Part shown: piece after piece, positions 1 to 12,230 of the stretch
Numbering within the stretch: the stretch's first letter is position 1
Layout of the letters: each line of letters begins with the position of its first letter
DNA from: Promerops cafer
Lineage: Eukaryota; Chordata; Aves; Passeriformes; Nectariniidae
Direction: 5' to 3'
DNA length: 64,000 nt
Assembly (NCBI GenBank): GCA_013398275.1
Contig: VZSE01013530.1
Coordinates: forward strand, 2,604,001-2,668,000
Program-made: the position numbers and the translations under genes
The notes under the pieces: model-generated
The model's database searches: none
Told to the model about the DNA's origin: nothing
Seen by the model: only the letters and a program-made list of their open reading frames with translations

Positions 1-2280
1 AGCAGGGCCTGAATATCCAGCCTCATTTCAACTGGATATATTTTGCCTGCAGTCGCCCTCACTTTTGCCCAAAAAGGTGTTTTTAAGGAAGGAATCAAGA
101 TCATCCACACAACACTCAGGTGAAATTTGGATTCACCTGTCATGGTCTTCTTGCTCTAGAAACCTGATTTCAGTGTTCACACTTATACAACCCAAGACTG
201 ACAAAATCTGCCATTTGCTCTTTTCTGCTGAACTATACTGGGCAGCCCAACCAAACTCTTTAAAAGTATGAAAATGAGATTAATAATTTCTAAGTCATGG
301 GTATATCTTAACATATGTAAAAAGCAAATGACAAAGGTGGGACAGAGCCAAGGCAGAGCATGATCACATCCCAAATGAGATTTGGAAATAAACCATCTAA
401 ATGGATGCAGGCTCCCCCTTGATGATGGGCTTGCAAGATTGCAGAGGAGCTCTGGGCCTGGAATTTGCTGTGAGGGAGCTGTGGTTAAATTTCTTATTGT
501 CGCTGTTGTTTTGCAATGCCATAATAAATGTTGGTGAATTTGTAAATCATAAAAGCAGGGACCATGGGTGGGTGCTTTCATCCAAGGACTAGAACAAACA
601 TTTTTGGTGTCAGCCTATGCCAGAGAGATTTTCAGTATTATAAATTAAAAACAAGGGGGGAAAAAAATTAAAAAGCTAAACAAGCAACAGCTGTTTGGAA
701 TGGGGCCCTAAACCCAAAATATATAAATGATGTTCAGACACATGCTGAGAGACAGTGACAAGAAAATGCTCAGCACAAGAACTGCAGGGTCATTAATAAC
801 TATTCTGCTCACAGGGCACTGTTTTTGTCCAGCCACATGAAATAAGTCATTTTCAGTGCTTTCAAGAGGCTTTGGTGACCCAGCCTCTTCCACATCTACC
901 TTGGGCTGCACTGGTCAGAGCCCCCGTGACAACTTTGGGATGTGTCCCTGGCGACTGTACAGGGATGTGGCACAGCCTTGCACAGCACATTAGGAAACAT
1001 TAAAAACAGCTGAATTAGGAAAGTGTCGATAGACATTTTAACACTGGGGATAGCAAAGCAGAGGTAATAGAGAATAAATATGAAAAGAAAACAGCAACTG
1101 CCATTGAAAACCTTCTAGAAGGAGATTGTCGACATATACACTCGCCAAGATGAATTATGAGTATTAGTTTGTTTGGAAAGGTATTTGCCCTTTGGACAGC
1201 CATATTTTTGTTTTGAGCTTCAGAAACATAAATTACAGTCATTTAAACCCCAGGCTTACATTTTACTTCAATGACGTAAATGTGTTCCCAACTTTCAAAG
1301 GCCAGCTGTCCCTTACAGCAAGAGGTAGCAATTATATAAAATTCTTTTATTGCATGGAGGTATTTTCAGTCCTTTAAGTTTATGTGCCCCAGGTGAAGCA
1401 ATATAAACAAACTATAGCTGTCACAATTGTGTTAATAATGGAAACTGCATTTGGGAAGTTTTAGGGATAAAACCTATAACTTTATACTGCTGAGGTGTCA
1501 AACCTTTCCAATGTAAAACAGAAGTGCAGCTGTGTAAGGCACCAAGAAAGGTTTCTGCAAAGCCAACATTCACAGACTCTTTAGGTGTATAAAGGTGGTG
1601 GTTTCCATGCCACAGTCATTAATCAGAATTGCTGCAAAAAATAAGGTTAAAAATACATTTAAGTGTCTCTGGGTTTTTGGAAAACTTCAGATGCACAAAG
1701 TTAAATCCACCCCTAATCCAGTCTCACTGAAATCCATATTTTACAGATATGCTTGTGTTCATGGCTGATGGCAGCAATGAAATGCTGAGGCACAGCCTGA
1801 GCGTGGATACATCAGACAAGCCAGTCTGGCTCTTGGCTCAGGCTCCTTCAACCTCAGTGCTGGATTTTTCTATTGTGGATTCCTAATCCCTTGATTTAAA
1901 CTTCAAAAACAGACCCGGGAAAGAAACTGTTTGCAAAAGTGCAGGTATTTGGGTTTGGGGTTTTTTTTCCCTAACCCCAGTAGATGAATAGAGAAATGCT
2001 ACAACCTTAGAAGAACTGTTTGAAGGTTCAGAGCCAACAAAAAACACACCAGAAAGTGCTGCCTATGGATGGCTCTTATTTGCTGCTCTGTCCACCCTGA
2101 GAGCAGAGCACAGGGCAGCTTCCAAAGGCACTCGGTGCTCCCAGCTGTGCACGCACCTGGAGCTGAGCTGATCCTGATCTCCAGCTCTTCCTGAGCCACA
2201 TGGAAGACAATAATTCTGCTCTACAACAATTTTTCAAACCAGTTTTCATTCTGCAGCCAGAAATACTGATTTCCTTGCAT
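1..2280. other. Intergenic DNA, no gene seen
   Basis: AT-rich, apparently unique sequence. The open frames are short, on both strands and unrelated to any family I recognise. There is a short T run near 1961-1968 and a small CACAATTGTG palindrome near 1424. I see no CR1 fragment, splice-bounded exon or CpG cluster. Confidence 0.6.
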
Positions 2281-2712
2281 AGAATCACAGAATGGTTTGG
2301 GTAGAAAGGGACCTTAAAAATCATCTTGTTCCAACCTCCCCACCATGGGCAGGGACACCTCCCACTAGCCCAGGTACACCTCCCACTGGCCCAGGTTGCT
2401 CGAGGGCCCATCCAACCTGGCCTGGAACACTTGCAGGGATGGGGCAGTCCCAGCTTCTCTGGACAGCCCCATCCCGTTGCCTCACCACTCCCACATTTAA
2501 GAAATTCTTCCTAATATCCCATCTAACCCTGCCTGCTGTCTGTTTGAAGCCATTCCCCTTTTCCTCTCACTCCAGGCTCTCTTCCAAAGTCCCTCTCCAG
2601 CACTCTTGGAGCCCCTTTAGGCACTGGACAGGGCTCTCAGGTCTCCCTGGAGCCTTCTCTTCTCCAGGCTGAGCACCCCCAGCTCTCCCAGCCTGTCCTG
2701 GAGCAGAGGAGA
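2281..2712 (-). mobile_element. CR1 LINE fragment, 3' end (minus strand)
   Basis: The plus strand begins with agaatcacagaatggtttgg followed by a line resembling 'aaagggaccttaaaaatcat'. This is the reverse complement of the CR1 3' terminus. Downstream come further CR1 landmarks in order: the 'ccatgggcagggacacctcccac' region, 'tccaacctggcctggaacact', 'ttcttcctaatatcccatct', and 'ggagccttctcttctccagg' near 2647-2668. The copy is 5'-truncated, as is usual for CR1, and keeps only the last 430 bp or so with no intact reverse transcriptase. It resembles the copy at 20.5 kb more than those at 9.4, 33.0 and 40.2 kb. The open frames within it are remnants or chance. Confidence 0.93.
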
Positions 2713-5700
2713 TCCAGTCCAGACCCATTCATATCCACAGGAGTGAGTTCACACTCACCCATGACAAAGTCAGGGCATTTGCTATCAGTCTTCCAGCAAG
2801 GCAAGGCGAAGGTGTGGAGGCAGAGAGGGAAGCTTTGGATGCAGCTCACGTCTCTTTCTTGGTGAACTGACAACGAGGAGAATTGAACTTCAAAGACTTC
2901 CATTACACAGTCGATGACATTTAGGAAGAAAAGGAAAATTACCGCTTTTTTAGGAGATTTACAAATGCCATCCATGTCCATGGGTGTAATTTTCCACTGA
3001 GGAAAAAGAATTTCAAAAGCAACATATGGACCATGCAGTAAAGAAGTTACCATAGCAACCAGCCTCCTAAAAATCCCTATATATGTACACAGAAATCAAA
3101 TGCATGTAATAATTATGGCCACATATCTAAAGTAATTTATGAGTTCCATCTTCCTAGCTTTTTTTGTCTATTAGAAGTCTAATTCATGCTTTGAATATCT
3201 GCTTACTCTGCTGCCTCTTGAACCTCCACACATTTTGCAACTGAAAGTCAAAAGCATCACAACTGACAGTCACTGACAACAGAGTGAAATCTAATTTAGC
3301 TAATTCAAAATGTATGTTATGAGCATAAAAGAATGGTTATAGGACCAGAATGATTTAAGCTCTGGGAATGCAGCTGAGATGACATTTAAGTTTAGAAAAT
3401 GTTAGCTGTTAAAAACAAACACATGAAGGGGTTTGAATGTCAGAAGAGTATTTCAAAAACAGGGTGTTTTACTGGGGAGAAGGGAATTTGGGAGGTTTCA
3501 GCTCTCCCTCCCCTCAGTGATCCCTGTGTCATGGATCCCTGTGTCTGCTCTCCCCAGAGCCCTGGTGCTCCCATCACAGTGAGCTCATGGACATTCACTT
3601 CTGCTATAAATCCCTGGGCGGGTCTTAACAGATTCCATGGCTTGGCACAGCACTCTCCAATATTTCTCTGTGCTCTGGAATATCTCAGAGATATTCCTTG
3701 TTGTCTGCTGGATACTCTGGAAACTTAGCAAAGATGGATTTCCTAGATGGGAATCTAGGAATACAAAATCTCTGCAGTTGAGAGCAGATGGAGTCAGTGC
3801 CAAGAGAAGATCTCCTGACTGTGGGACAGGAGGCATCAGCTGCTTTGGCATTTTCTTCCAGATCCTCTTCCCAAGATGCTGTGAGGAAATATTTCACCCC
3901 TGCTCCTGGGGCATCAACCAGTCTTTTTGGCTGGCCAAAGTGGGGAGAGTTAAGCTTAATTAAATGTAAATTTTACAGACTGATATCAGAGTTTACGAGC
4001 TGACAATCCTGAGTGTTGAGGTCAGTCCCAGTACCTAGAAGCCCCAAGTGAGGTTCAGGTCCCATTTTCTTCTATCTGCAGCCAGGAAACAAATCAATTA
4101 AGTGCATAATAGATGAACACACTCTTTACCAGTGTTCAGGCTCTCAGTGACCTTTGACACATGCTCTAACTCAGCAGTGTTAAGCTTAGCCTGTTAAAAG
4201 CATTTTTTTCATCACACCTGAATCTTGTTCCTGGAGGTGGGAGCCACCTCTGTCTTTGCTGGGCCAAAGCCTGCACTCCTGTTTGTGAGATGCTGCATCC
4301 CACGTGTGCAAACAGGGCTCCTCTTCCTACTCAAAACAAACAGCTGGAACTGTCAGGTGGGTACGTGTTTGTCACTGTGGCTCCTCACAGCCCCTCCTTG
4401 CCCTGACTGCTGCTCCCTCCCTGCTCCGAGCATCAGTGGCTGAGGACTCGGTGCCAAAGGAGCTGAAATGCACCCTTGGACAGGTTTTGTGCAGGTTGCC
4501 TCCACTTCCATCCTTCCAGCCCTTCCAGCTGCTTGTTCTTTCAGCCTTTCAAAGCAACTCGAGCAGCTTGGGAAGAACAAGGTCCTGCAAATGTCTCTTC
4601 TGAGGGAATGCATTGCTAATGCTCTTAAGTGGACGTTTATCCTGCACTGAAAACTGACAGAAAGTTAATAAAATCACATTTCTAAGCCCCTTGAGCACTT
4701 GTTCCTGATGAGAGTTATTTCTATCACAAGCTTTAGCTCTCTCCCTCTGGCTAATTTGCAGCAAAGTCGCTCAGGAAAAGACCAAGATATTCTTATTGTT
4801 ACATGAGCAAAGATGTATTTGTTCTCCCTGAGTGGAAGTCAGCACTGTTAGGGAGCCAGAAGAAGACCTTGGCTGAACTTAAATCCTTTCTTTAGCATGA
4901 GTGGATATAAAACTAGCTTTTGCTCAAATGTCATTTCACTCTGCTTACAGAGACACTTGATTCTGTCTTGCTCCACTATAAAACAAAAGGCATCTTTGGA
5001 CCTTTTATTTATTTACTCATTTTTTGCAATGTCTCATGGGCCTGTGACACTTCCCTTCTTCCTGCAGTGGGGACTGGTGTTTTTTTAGTTTTACTTCATT
5101 TTTGTTTCTGCTTCTGTTTAAGCAAGACAGGAGGTGCTCCTAAGCCAGGAGTCTTCAAAGTCAACATCACACCTGGACTGAGTCACCCTGGACCTCATTT
5201 GGTGGGCAGGAGAGTTCCATATGTTACCCCAGTGTGACATGCTGAAATTACAGCTGCTGCCTGGCAGGGAAACGAGAAAGAATCCCAAAACTTGAGGGTT
5301 ATGGGAAGCTATTCCACCTTGCTGCTTTGCTTGGTGGCAATCTCTGGGAGCTGTGATGCCACCCCCCTGGCTCCCTGCCTGACAGGGGTCACCCTCCCTA
5401 ATCACATGGCTGGAGCAAAGCATTGTCCCCAGGGGTGAAAACAGCTTGTTGTGACAGTTTTTCTAGCTCACACTAAGTCATAAATAAAGCCATAAATATT
5501 CTTTCTGGTAGCTATACAAATAATAATTCTTAATACTTGCCCCATAAAAACTCACTTTACAGAGGGAACTCCACATGCCTTTAGGACTCTGAGGGTCACC
5601 AATCCTGAATAGAGTAAAAATACAGGAGCATTTTAAAGTCTGGCAGCAATAACAAAGAGCCAGCCACAAGAAGGGTGCAATGAGCAGTGTCTTAGGGCTG

Positions 5701-7198
5701 GGTGTTTTGTTTCTCACACTGCAACATTTGATCTTACATGAAACACAGCACTCTTGGGTCCTTATCTTAGCACTCATACAAAATAAAGATAAAAATGTGT
5801 CTGCACATCCCCATGTTTATTGTGAGAGAGAAACAATTTAGAGGCACCAAGATGCAGAATCTGCCCAGGTGCCTCTGACGCAGAGCACATAGGCTGAAAC
5901 AGAGGGGACTTTATTGTCAGAAGAAATTGTTGTACACACAGAGACGCTGGGTTTTTTAAACTCAGGCACCTGAAGATGAGAGCCATGGTCTGCAGGTAGC
6001 ATGCCAAATGTGAGCTTTGAATGTCTCCGTTGTTGTCCTGCATTTCCCATTTTTTCCTGGTGAAGGGGAATGTGCCAAGGCTGGTCTGTGGGCAGCGTGT
6101 GAAACCTGCTGCCTCCTCCTGACCTGCTGGGCAGAGTCTGTCCATCCTCAGGGCACGGGAGCCTGTGGGTCCAGACTTGCTGGCAGTATCAGGCATCCTG
6201 GCACTCACAGGGTGCTCCTGTCTCTGCCCAGACAGCAGCTTATGTCATCGCTCCTGGCTGCTGTTCAGGAAGGATCTCCAGGAAAGCACTTACATTCCTT
6301 TGAAATGAGACTTAAACACAGGATCAGGTGCCTCCTGGAGCAAAGGTATCTATGCACATGATATGGGTGAGGAGGTGGCACCACTCACCTGGCAAAGAAC
6401 AGGCAGCATTCCCACAATCTGCCCTCTTGTCCTTGCCAGGCCAATATCACGGTGCCCCAGATCCACAGATTTACCCCTCCAGGCTTGAAGAGAGGCCATT
6501 CATGGGACAAATTCTCCTGACCTTTCCAAAGCTCTCCCCAGGCTAGAGATGCCAGGCTTGAAAAAAGTCATTTGCCGAATGATTTCTTAATGTTTGTGTC
6601 TGCAGGGGAAATTTCTCATGCTTTTAATTTATTGCAGAAGAAGAGTGGAAACAGGGAAGGCTTTATGATTTTTAAATGTTCTAACATTTATTTTGGTGTT
6701 TCAGTTTTTATTACAATTATGGTTGTGACAAAGGAAATTTCTCAAGACCAAGAGCTAATGTTTGCTCTCAGCCACTAATGCATTTTCAATTAATGTCAGA
6801 ATATGCTAAAACTATTCTTTTGCTGCCTCAGTAGGGAAGAAAAGCCTCTGGCACAGGAGTGTGCAATGCTGTCAGTCCCATTACTTGTGAACACTGCTCA
6901 AACACACCTTCCTCTTCCTATCCCTTTGCCTTTACTGGGTCATGATTGTCCTCTGTGGAGTTTCTCCTGAGCTGGATTTCTCTCTGCAGATTGCTTGGTG
7001 AGCACTGTGCAAAAGACACTTAGTTCTCTTCAGGCTGGTGTGTGAGAGGAAATCTGTTGTTTTCACTCTGTTCTGATCAGAAATGCTGAATATGCATCTC
7101 TTGAAAGACTTATTTTCCTTTCCTGCAACCACACCTGTGCCACATTCCCTGTTGGAGCAATCAGAGTGGTTCCAGTGATGTGCAAACTGGTGTCTTCA
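2713..7198. other. Intergenic DNA, no gene seen
   Basis: About 4.5 kb of mixed-composition sequence without a recognisable repeat family, exon or RNA gene. The open frames of 60-145 codons here lack family motifs and several overlap on opposite strands, as expected by chance. Confidence 0.55.
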
Positions 7199-7318
7199 CA
7201 GAATCACAGAGCAGTTTGGGTTGGAAGGGACCTTAAAGGTCGAAGCCCCTGCCATGGGCAGGGGTGACACTCACCAGATCAGATTGACCAGAGCTCCATC
7301 CAGCCTGGCCCCATCCAA
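7199..7318 (-). mobile_element. CR1 LINE 3' fragment (minus strand)
   Basis: The plus strand reads cagaatcacagagcagtttg, then 'ggttggaagggaccttaaagg', then 'gccatgggcaggggtgacac' and 'ccatccagcctggcc'. This order is the reverse complement of the CR1 3' tail. Only about 120 bp are recognisable, and part of the 'tagttccaacccccctgc' segment is missing, so this is a short, internally deleted copy. Confidence 0.88.
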
Positions 7319-7779
7319 ACCATCAGCTGGTCTGGATCTCATTTCAAGGCTCTGTGTTCTTTCATGAGACATCTGAATCTCAAATAAAATGTTTAATATA
7401 GTAACTTAATTCCTGATCCCTGGATTTCCTACCTCAGCATGGTTAATAGCTTACATCCACTTCTGGCATTATATGGTATTTATTATAGCTGTGGAAGTCA
7501 CGCTGGCCGCTGAATTAGATCACGTTATGACACCTCCTTGACCTCTGCATCAGCACAAGCAAAGCAAACAAAAGGATTGTTTAGGTGCTGCTCTTCTACC
7601 TTTTTGTGTTTCAAATAGAAAACCTTGCAGGAATTTCAGATCTCAAAAGATAATTACCAACAGAGGAAAGGTGTTCTCTGTGTTCCGAAGCTTCGCTTGT
7701 ATAATGCTTCCCCAGTCAACACCTGTTATTTAAATCCTCGTTTTCCATCCCAAGAACAGCTTCCTGGTGCCTGAGATGT

Positions 7780-8320
7780 GCAGCTGGGTTGTGGTTGCCT
7801 TGTGTCGTGGCCGAGGGCAGGCAGCCCCCAGTGCCTGGCGGAGGAGGGATGCGCTGCCCCCACCCCCAGCAGATGTGCTTTGATGCGGCCGACGCCGGGA
7901 TCCGGAGCCCTGCCCGCCCCCTCCATCCGTGGATGCGGGGCTCCGGGGAGGGCGGATGTCAGACCTGGCCGCACAACAGACGCTGCTCCGCAGAGGGAAC
8001 GGAAACCCAGGAGTAAACAGCTTCCTCCAGGATGCTGCTCCAGGATCGCCTAAAATATTTTGACCTCTAATACTAGAAGTTAAGATGTGATTGTGTTAAA
8101 TACAGAGAACACATGTGGTGTTCTCAGAGGTAAGGATACCGCATCCTGACCGAGTTAGGTAGAGCTCAGCGTCCGCGCAGGGTGCAGGCATGCCCAGGCA
8201 GCACGCTGGGACGGAGCCCGGGCCGGGATGTGCGCTGCGGTCTGAGGCTCTCCGGGGCTGCAGGGCCGTTTGCTGCAGTACGTGTCCACACACACTGGGC
8301 TGGCAGAGGGCTTTTCCCAG
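7780..8320. other. Small CpG-rich island, function unknown
   Basis: CpG dinucleotides and GC content rise sharply against the AT-rich surroundings, in two lobes at about 7800-8000 and 8140-8300. Examples are gatgcggccgacgccgggat near 7882 and agcgtccgcgcagggtgcag near 8168. No convincing coding exon, TATA element or splice-bounded frame is visible, and open frames occur on both strands because stops are scarce in GC-rich DNA. It could be an orphan CpG island acting as a promoter for an unannotated non-coding RNA, or a distal enhancer. Methylation or transcription data would be needed to tell. Confidence 0.5.
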
Positions 8321-9384
8321 GCGTGTGGATGGGGGTCGATGGTAGGAGGCAGTAACACTAAAAGCCTTGCATGAGTCCCATCGTTAGATAAAGAATATAG
8401 GGACTGAGAGGGGGATTAAAACAGTCTGAGGGTGGAATAGCCAGGATAAAGAAAATCAGGATGGGGAGAATGTATTTTATCCTGGCAGTAAGACAAATGG
8501 ATTAATGTAAAAATGTAAGAGAGGCTACAGTGGGGCACTGAGGGTTTAACTACCCTGAGAGCCTGTGAGAACCTGCAGCCAACACCACATCTAAGGACAA
8601 CAGACCTGACTTTAGGAACGAGGTGTGTGCCCCAGGTTTACTTTCCCAGGTTATCGGCAGGGTTTTTTGAAACTGTTTTATTTAAGAACCTTACATCCTT
8701 TAAACTGTTGTGTCCTTCTGCTTCCTAAAAATATCTTGGGTCATTTCATTCACCAGCACACTCAAAGGGGAGACTTGCAGGTGGGATGAGCTGCCCAGCT
8801 GGCACCTACCCCCATGCAGGGCAGCACGGCGTGTCCAGACTTTGCTCCCTGTGTCTGGTGGCAGAGGGAGGGAGCTGTGGGGCTCAGGGATAGCAGCATT
8901 AGTCACCTCCATATCAAGGCCCTTGGAGCTGTTTGCTGTTTGTGAAATGTTGCCATGAGTGTTTGGCTTCTATTGGTGACATAAATCAATCTCACTGCCT
9001 TGGCACTACTTCTCCAGAACAAAGAATTCCCAGAAAGAGGGAACCCCACTGCTGGGTTGTATAATATGAATGTGTGATCCTGTTGGCCAAATGATATTTC
9101 CAATACTGAATTTTTTTTCTGCAACCAGGATGCAACCAGGATTCTAATGAAAACAACACATGGAAGACCTCAGGATAAGCCCCAGTGTCTGCTGAAGAGT
9201 ACATAGCTCAGGTCTGAGTCCTAAAGCAAACACAGATGCATCTAAAACAACTATCAAAGGAAAACAAATGTGAGGCAAGAAGGAAAGTCTATATGTGCCT
9301 GCAGATTAGTGGCTGTCTTGTCCAGGCTGTGGGGTTCAATTCCAGGCTTTGCATGTGAAGAAGCAAGATGTAGCAATAGGAATG
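8321..9384. other. Intergenic DNA, no gene seen
   Basis: About 1 kb between the CpG patch and a CR1 copy. It has no recognisable repeat, exon or RNA gene. A B-box-like ggttcaattcc at 9331 lies just inside this stretch but has no tRNA fold around it. Confidence 0.5.
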
Positions 9385-9839
9385 GGAGTGTGTCCAGAGA
9401 AGGGCAATGGGAAAGGGGCTGGAGCACAAGTCTGATGAGGAGCAACTGAGGGAATTGGGGGAGCTCAGCCTGGAGAAAAGGAGGCTCAGGGGGGACCTTC
9501 CTGCTCTCTACAATTCCCTGACAGGAGGCTGTAGCCAGATGGGGATTGGGCTCTTCTCCCGTGTAATGAGAATTAGAACAAGATAAAATAGACTCAAGTT
9601 GTGCCAGGGGACATTTAGATTGGATATTAGGGAAAACTTCTTCATGGAAAGAGTGGTCGAGCATTGGAACACATTGACCAGGGAAGTGGTGGAATCACTG
9701 TCCATGGAAGTGCTCAAAAACTATGTAAGTATGGCACCTGGGGACATGGTTTTTTGGTGGCCTTGGCAGTGCTGGGTTAATGGTTGGACTCAATGGTCTC
9801 AGAGGGTTTTTCCAACCTTTATGATTCTGTGATTCTGTA
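9385..9839 (+). mobile_element. CR1 LINE fragment, 3' end (plus strand)
   Basis: CR1 landmarks run in order on the plus strand: 'tgtccagagaagggcaatgg', 'ggagctcagcctggagaaaa', 'gggaccttcctgctctctac', 'acaagttgtgccagggga'-like (here tcaagttgtgccaggggaca), 'gattggatattagggaaaac', 'ggttggactcaatggtctca', and the terminal 'gattctgtgattctg'. The copy is about 455 bp, 5'-truncated with an intact 3' tail. It aligns by eye along its whole length with the plus-strand copy at 40.2 kb and the reverse complement of the copy at 33.0 kb, so these three belong to one CR1 subfamily. No functional ORF2 remains. Confidence 0.95.
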
Positions 9840-12148
9840 AGCTGAACAATTGAGGGAGTGTTAGGTGCTGCTTTTCCAGCTGAGATCAGAGAGCAGCTGC
9901 TGTTCACTGTGGCTGGGGAGAGCTTCTCCCCATTCTCGTTTTGTTGGCTGATGAACCACAGGGAATTGCCTGAACCTTCAAAAATCCAGCCCCAGAGCCC
10001 TCCTGCACCTTGGTGCATTGAACAACTCCTAGCAGAGAGGTGAATTGTGAGCACCACAACTAAAATGAGAAAAAACCAAAGGCTCCATTCCTCAAACCAG
10101 AGCTCTCTGTCCAGAGGTATTCAAGGAGCAACCTGTTTCTCCCACTGTGAAGGCTGAGGCAGCCCTGGGATAAGATCTCCACTAATACCATTAAAATATT
10201 TTGACAAACCTTTAAGCAAATTTCTTCAGGGCAAAATCCTTTCTTTCAGGTTAGATCACACAAGTGACAAACAGTTTTTTTTCTCGCTATAAGGGTGAAT
10301 ATTTCCCCTAGTTTTTTGACAGGCAAATTTTATACCAATCACAGGTGATAGAATACAAATATCCAGAAACATGTCCAGGCAGGCTGATTGGAAAAAAACA
10401 TGATTTGGGGGGAGGGTGGGGGGGGTAATGTACTCAATGGAGAAACCCATGACTGAGTAGAATGCTTCAAGAAGGAAGTTTAAAAGCAAGTCCTTAACGT
10501 GGTAGAAACCTTCCAGCCCAGTTCCACACTGGTCAGTGTGCTGGTGGAACACCTACCCCTGCCTGCTCCAGCAGCATCCCCCCAGATTCCTAATGTGGGA
10601 TTAATTATATCTTTTGGGTCTGATTACTGCATTTTTCTCAGAGGGAAGCACTAAAGAACTACAAGCGGCAGGAAGTCATTTGTTTGGGAGGTGGGGTTTG
10701 GGGTTTTCTTCTGCCTGAAAATATCTCTGGCAGTGTATGAAGTACATTTCCATTGACATTGGCCATTCAGTACATTCTTATGAGATTTCATCTTGCCTTA
10801 TGATATTTTCCTGTTTGCTCCATGGAAAACTGTGTTTTTGGGCACATTGTAGCAATACCCAAGAATTCAGAACATGGATTTCGACATCCCCTGGTTGAAA
10901 GAATCTTGGAGTGACAGCAGAGCTGTTTTCCAGTTTTTACAGCAAGCAGCACTGCTGTCCTCCAGGCAACACCTCCCTGCATCCAGCCTTGTTCTGACTC
11001 AATGTGCAGAGCAGAGCAGACTTTCATGAATTCTGATTTCTTTGAGTGTATTTTCAACTTTTTCCTGTTTTGCATGAAACCCAAAATAAAAATAAAAGTA
11101 CCCAAAAGAAAATAAAAATGCAAGTGATTTTATGATGAATCCCTGAGGCACCAACTTTTGGGGGCATACCTGAGAAGGGATGAAGAAGCCATCCAAGGAT
11201 CAGGAGTCAATGCCATGAAATTCAATATTTCTTGGATTTCTTGGGAGCAAGTCTGAAAAAAAAGTAGAGCTGAGCACTGAGTTTAGCACATTGGGATTTA
11301 TCAGGGTACAGTCACTGGCACTTGGGGCACATCCTGGTGTGGATATGCCAGGCAGCACTGGGGCTCTGTGGGTTTGCAGGTGGGCAGCACCCTCCATGTT
11401 ACCAACACCACCAGAAAGTGACAAAAAATTGTACCTTTTTCAAATCTCTAAGAAGAGACATTTGTTCCTCTGATATCTAAATTTATAGAGAGTCAGGCAT
11501 TCAAATCCTGAGGATTTTCTAATGCCCCACAGTGTATGTGTGTACTTTCTGACCAGACTTTGAATATCTGAAATGACTAAATATTGAAAGCAGGAAAGTG
11601 GATTGAATAGAGACATCCTAGCCTCATCAAAATCCCTCCTATGCCTCTTCTACCCATAAGTTTTAGCACCATATAGCTGCTCTTTTCTTTAAAAAGAAAA
11701 AAAAAAAAAAACTGTTCCCATATTTAGGTTCCTCTCTTCCTGTGAATCATACTCAGATGATTTTTGAGGACCTTTCGTTCTCTCTCTGCCTTACATGTTA
11801 ATCCAAATCTCCTTTCCTAATTAGTTTTATTCTACAAGAGTCTTCACTTCTAAATGGCAAAATCAAATCCAGTTCCTCTTGATAAGGAAAACTCATTCCT
11901 GGTTGACTGACAAGTTTAATGAAATACCAATATTTTCCTTTAATTGCTAGATTATTACCAAGACAGCAGCTTCAGAGATTATTAGGGATGCACAGGGAAA
12001 TGGCACCTGAAAGCTGAGCTGCACAACCATCTCAGGTTTGCTGTTTCTCCTTTCCCAGTCCCTTAGTATTAGGGAAAGTATTACCTGGAGGAGCAGGGTA
12101 TGGGCAGAGTCTGGGCTCTGATCTCGTGTGACCTTTATGTGCTTAACT
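9840..12148. other. Intergenic DNA with G-run and poly(A)
   Basis: No gene is seen. It contains a G-rich run at about 10407-10426 with several GGG tracts and an A15 tract at 11697-11711. The rest is AT-rich sequence with chance open frames. Confidence 0.55.
11697..11711. repeat. Poly(A) tract, 15 A
   Basis: Uninterrupted A run preceded by tttaaaaagaaaa. No associated retroelement is recognised. Confidence 0.85.
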
Positions 12149-12230
12149 GTGGTTGGAAAGGACCTCAAAGATCATCAAGTCCAGCTGCTCCCCCCAGCAC
12201 TGCCCAGTCCACCACTGACCCATGTCCCCA
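12149..12230 (-). mobile_element. CR1 LINE 3' remnant (minus strand)
   Basis: ggttggaaaggacctcaaag followed by 'atcatcaagtccagctgctc' is the reverse complement of a CR1 3' region. Only about 80 bp are recognisable, and the neighbouring 'cccccagcactgcccagtcc' fits the same element. The terminal gattctg repeats are missing or diverged, so this is an old copy. Confidence 0.8.

Noticed and set aside
9331..9341. B-box-like ggttcaattcc suggesting a tRNA gene or tRNA-derived SINE
   Set aside because: No A-box at the right distance, no acceptor-stem pairing and no cloverleaf could be drawn. It is a chance match.
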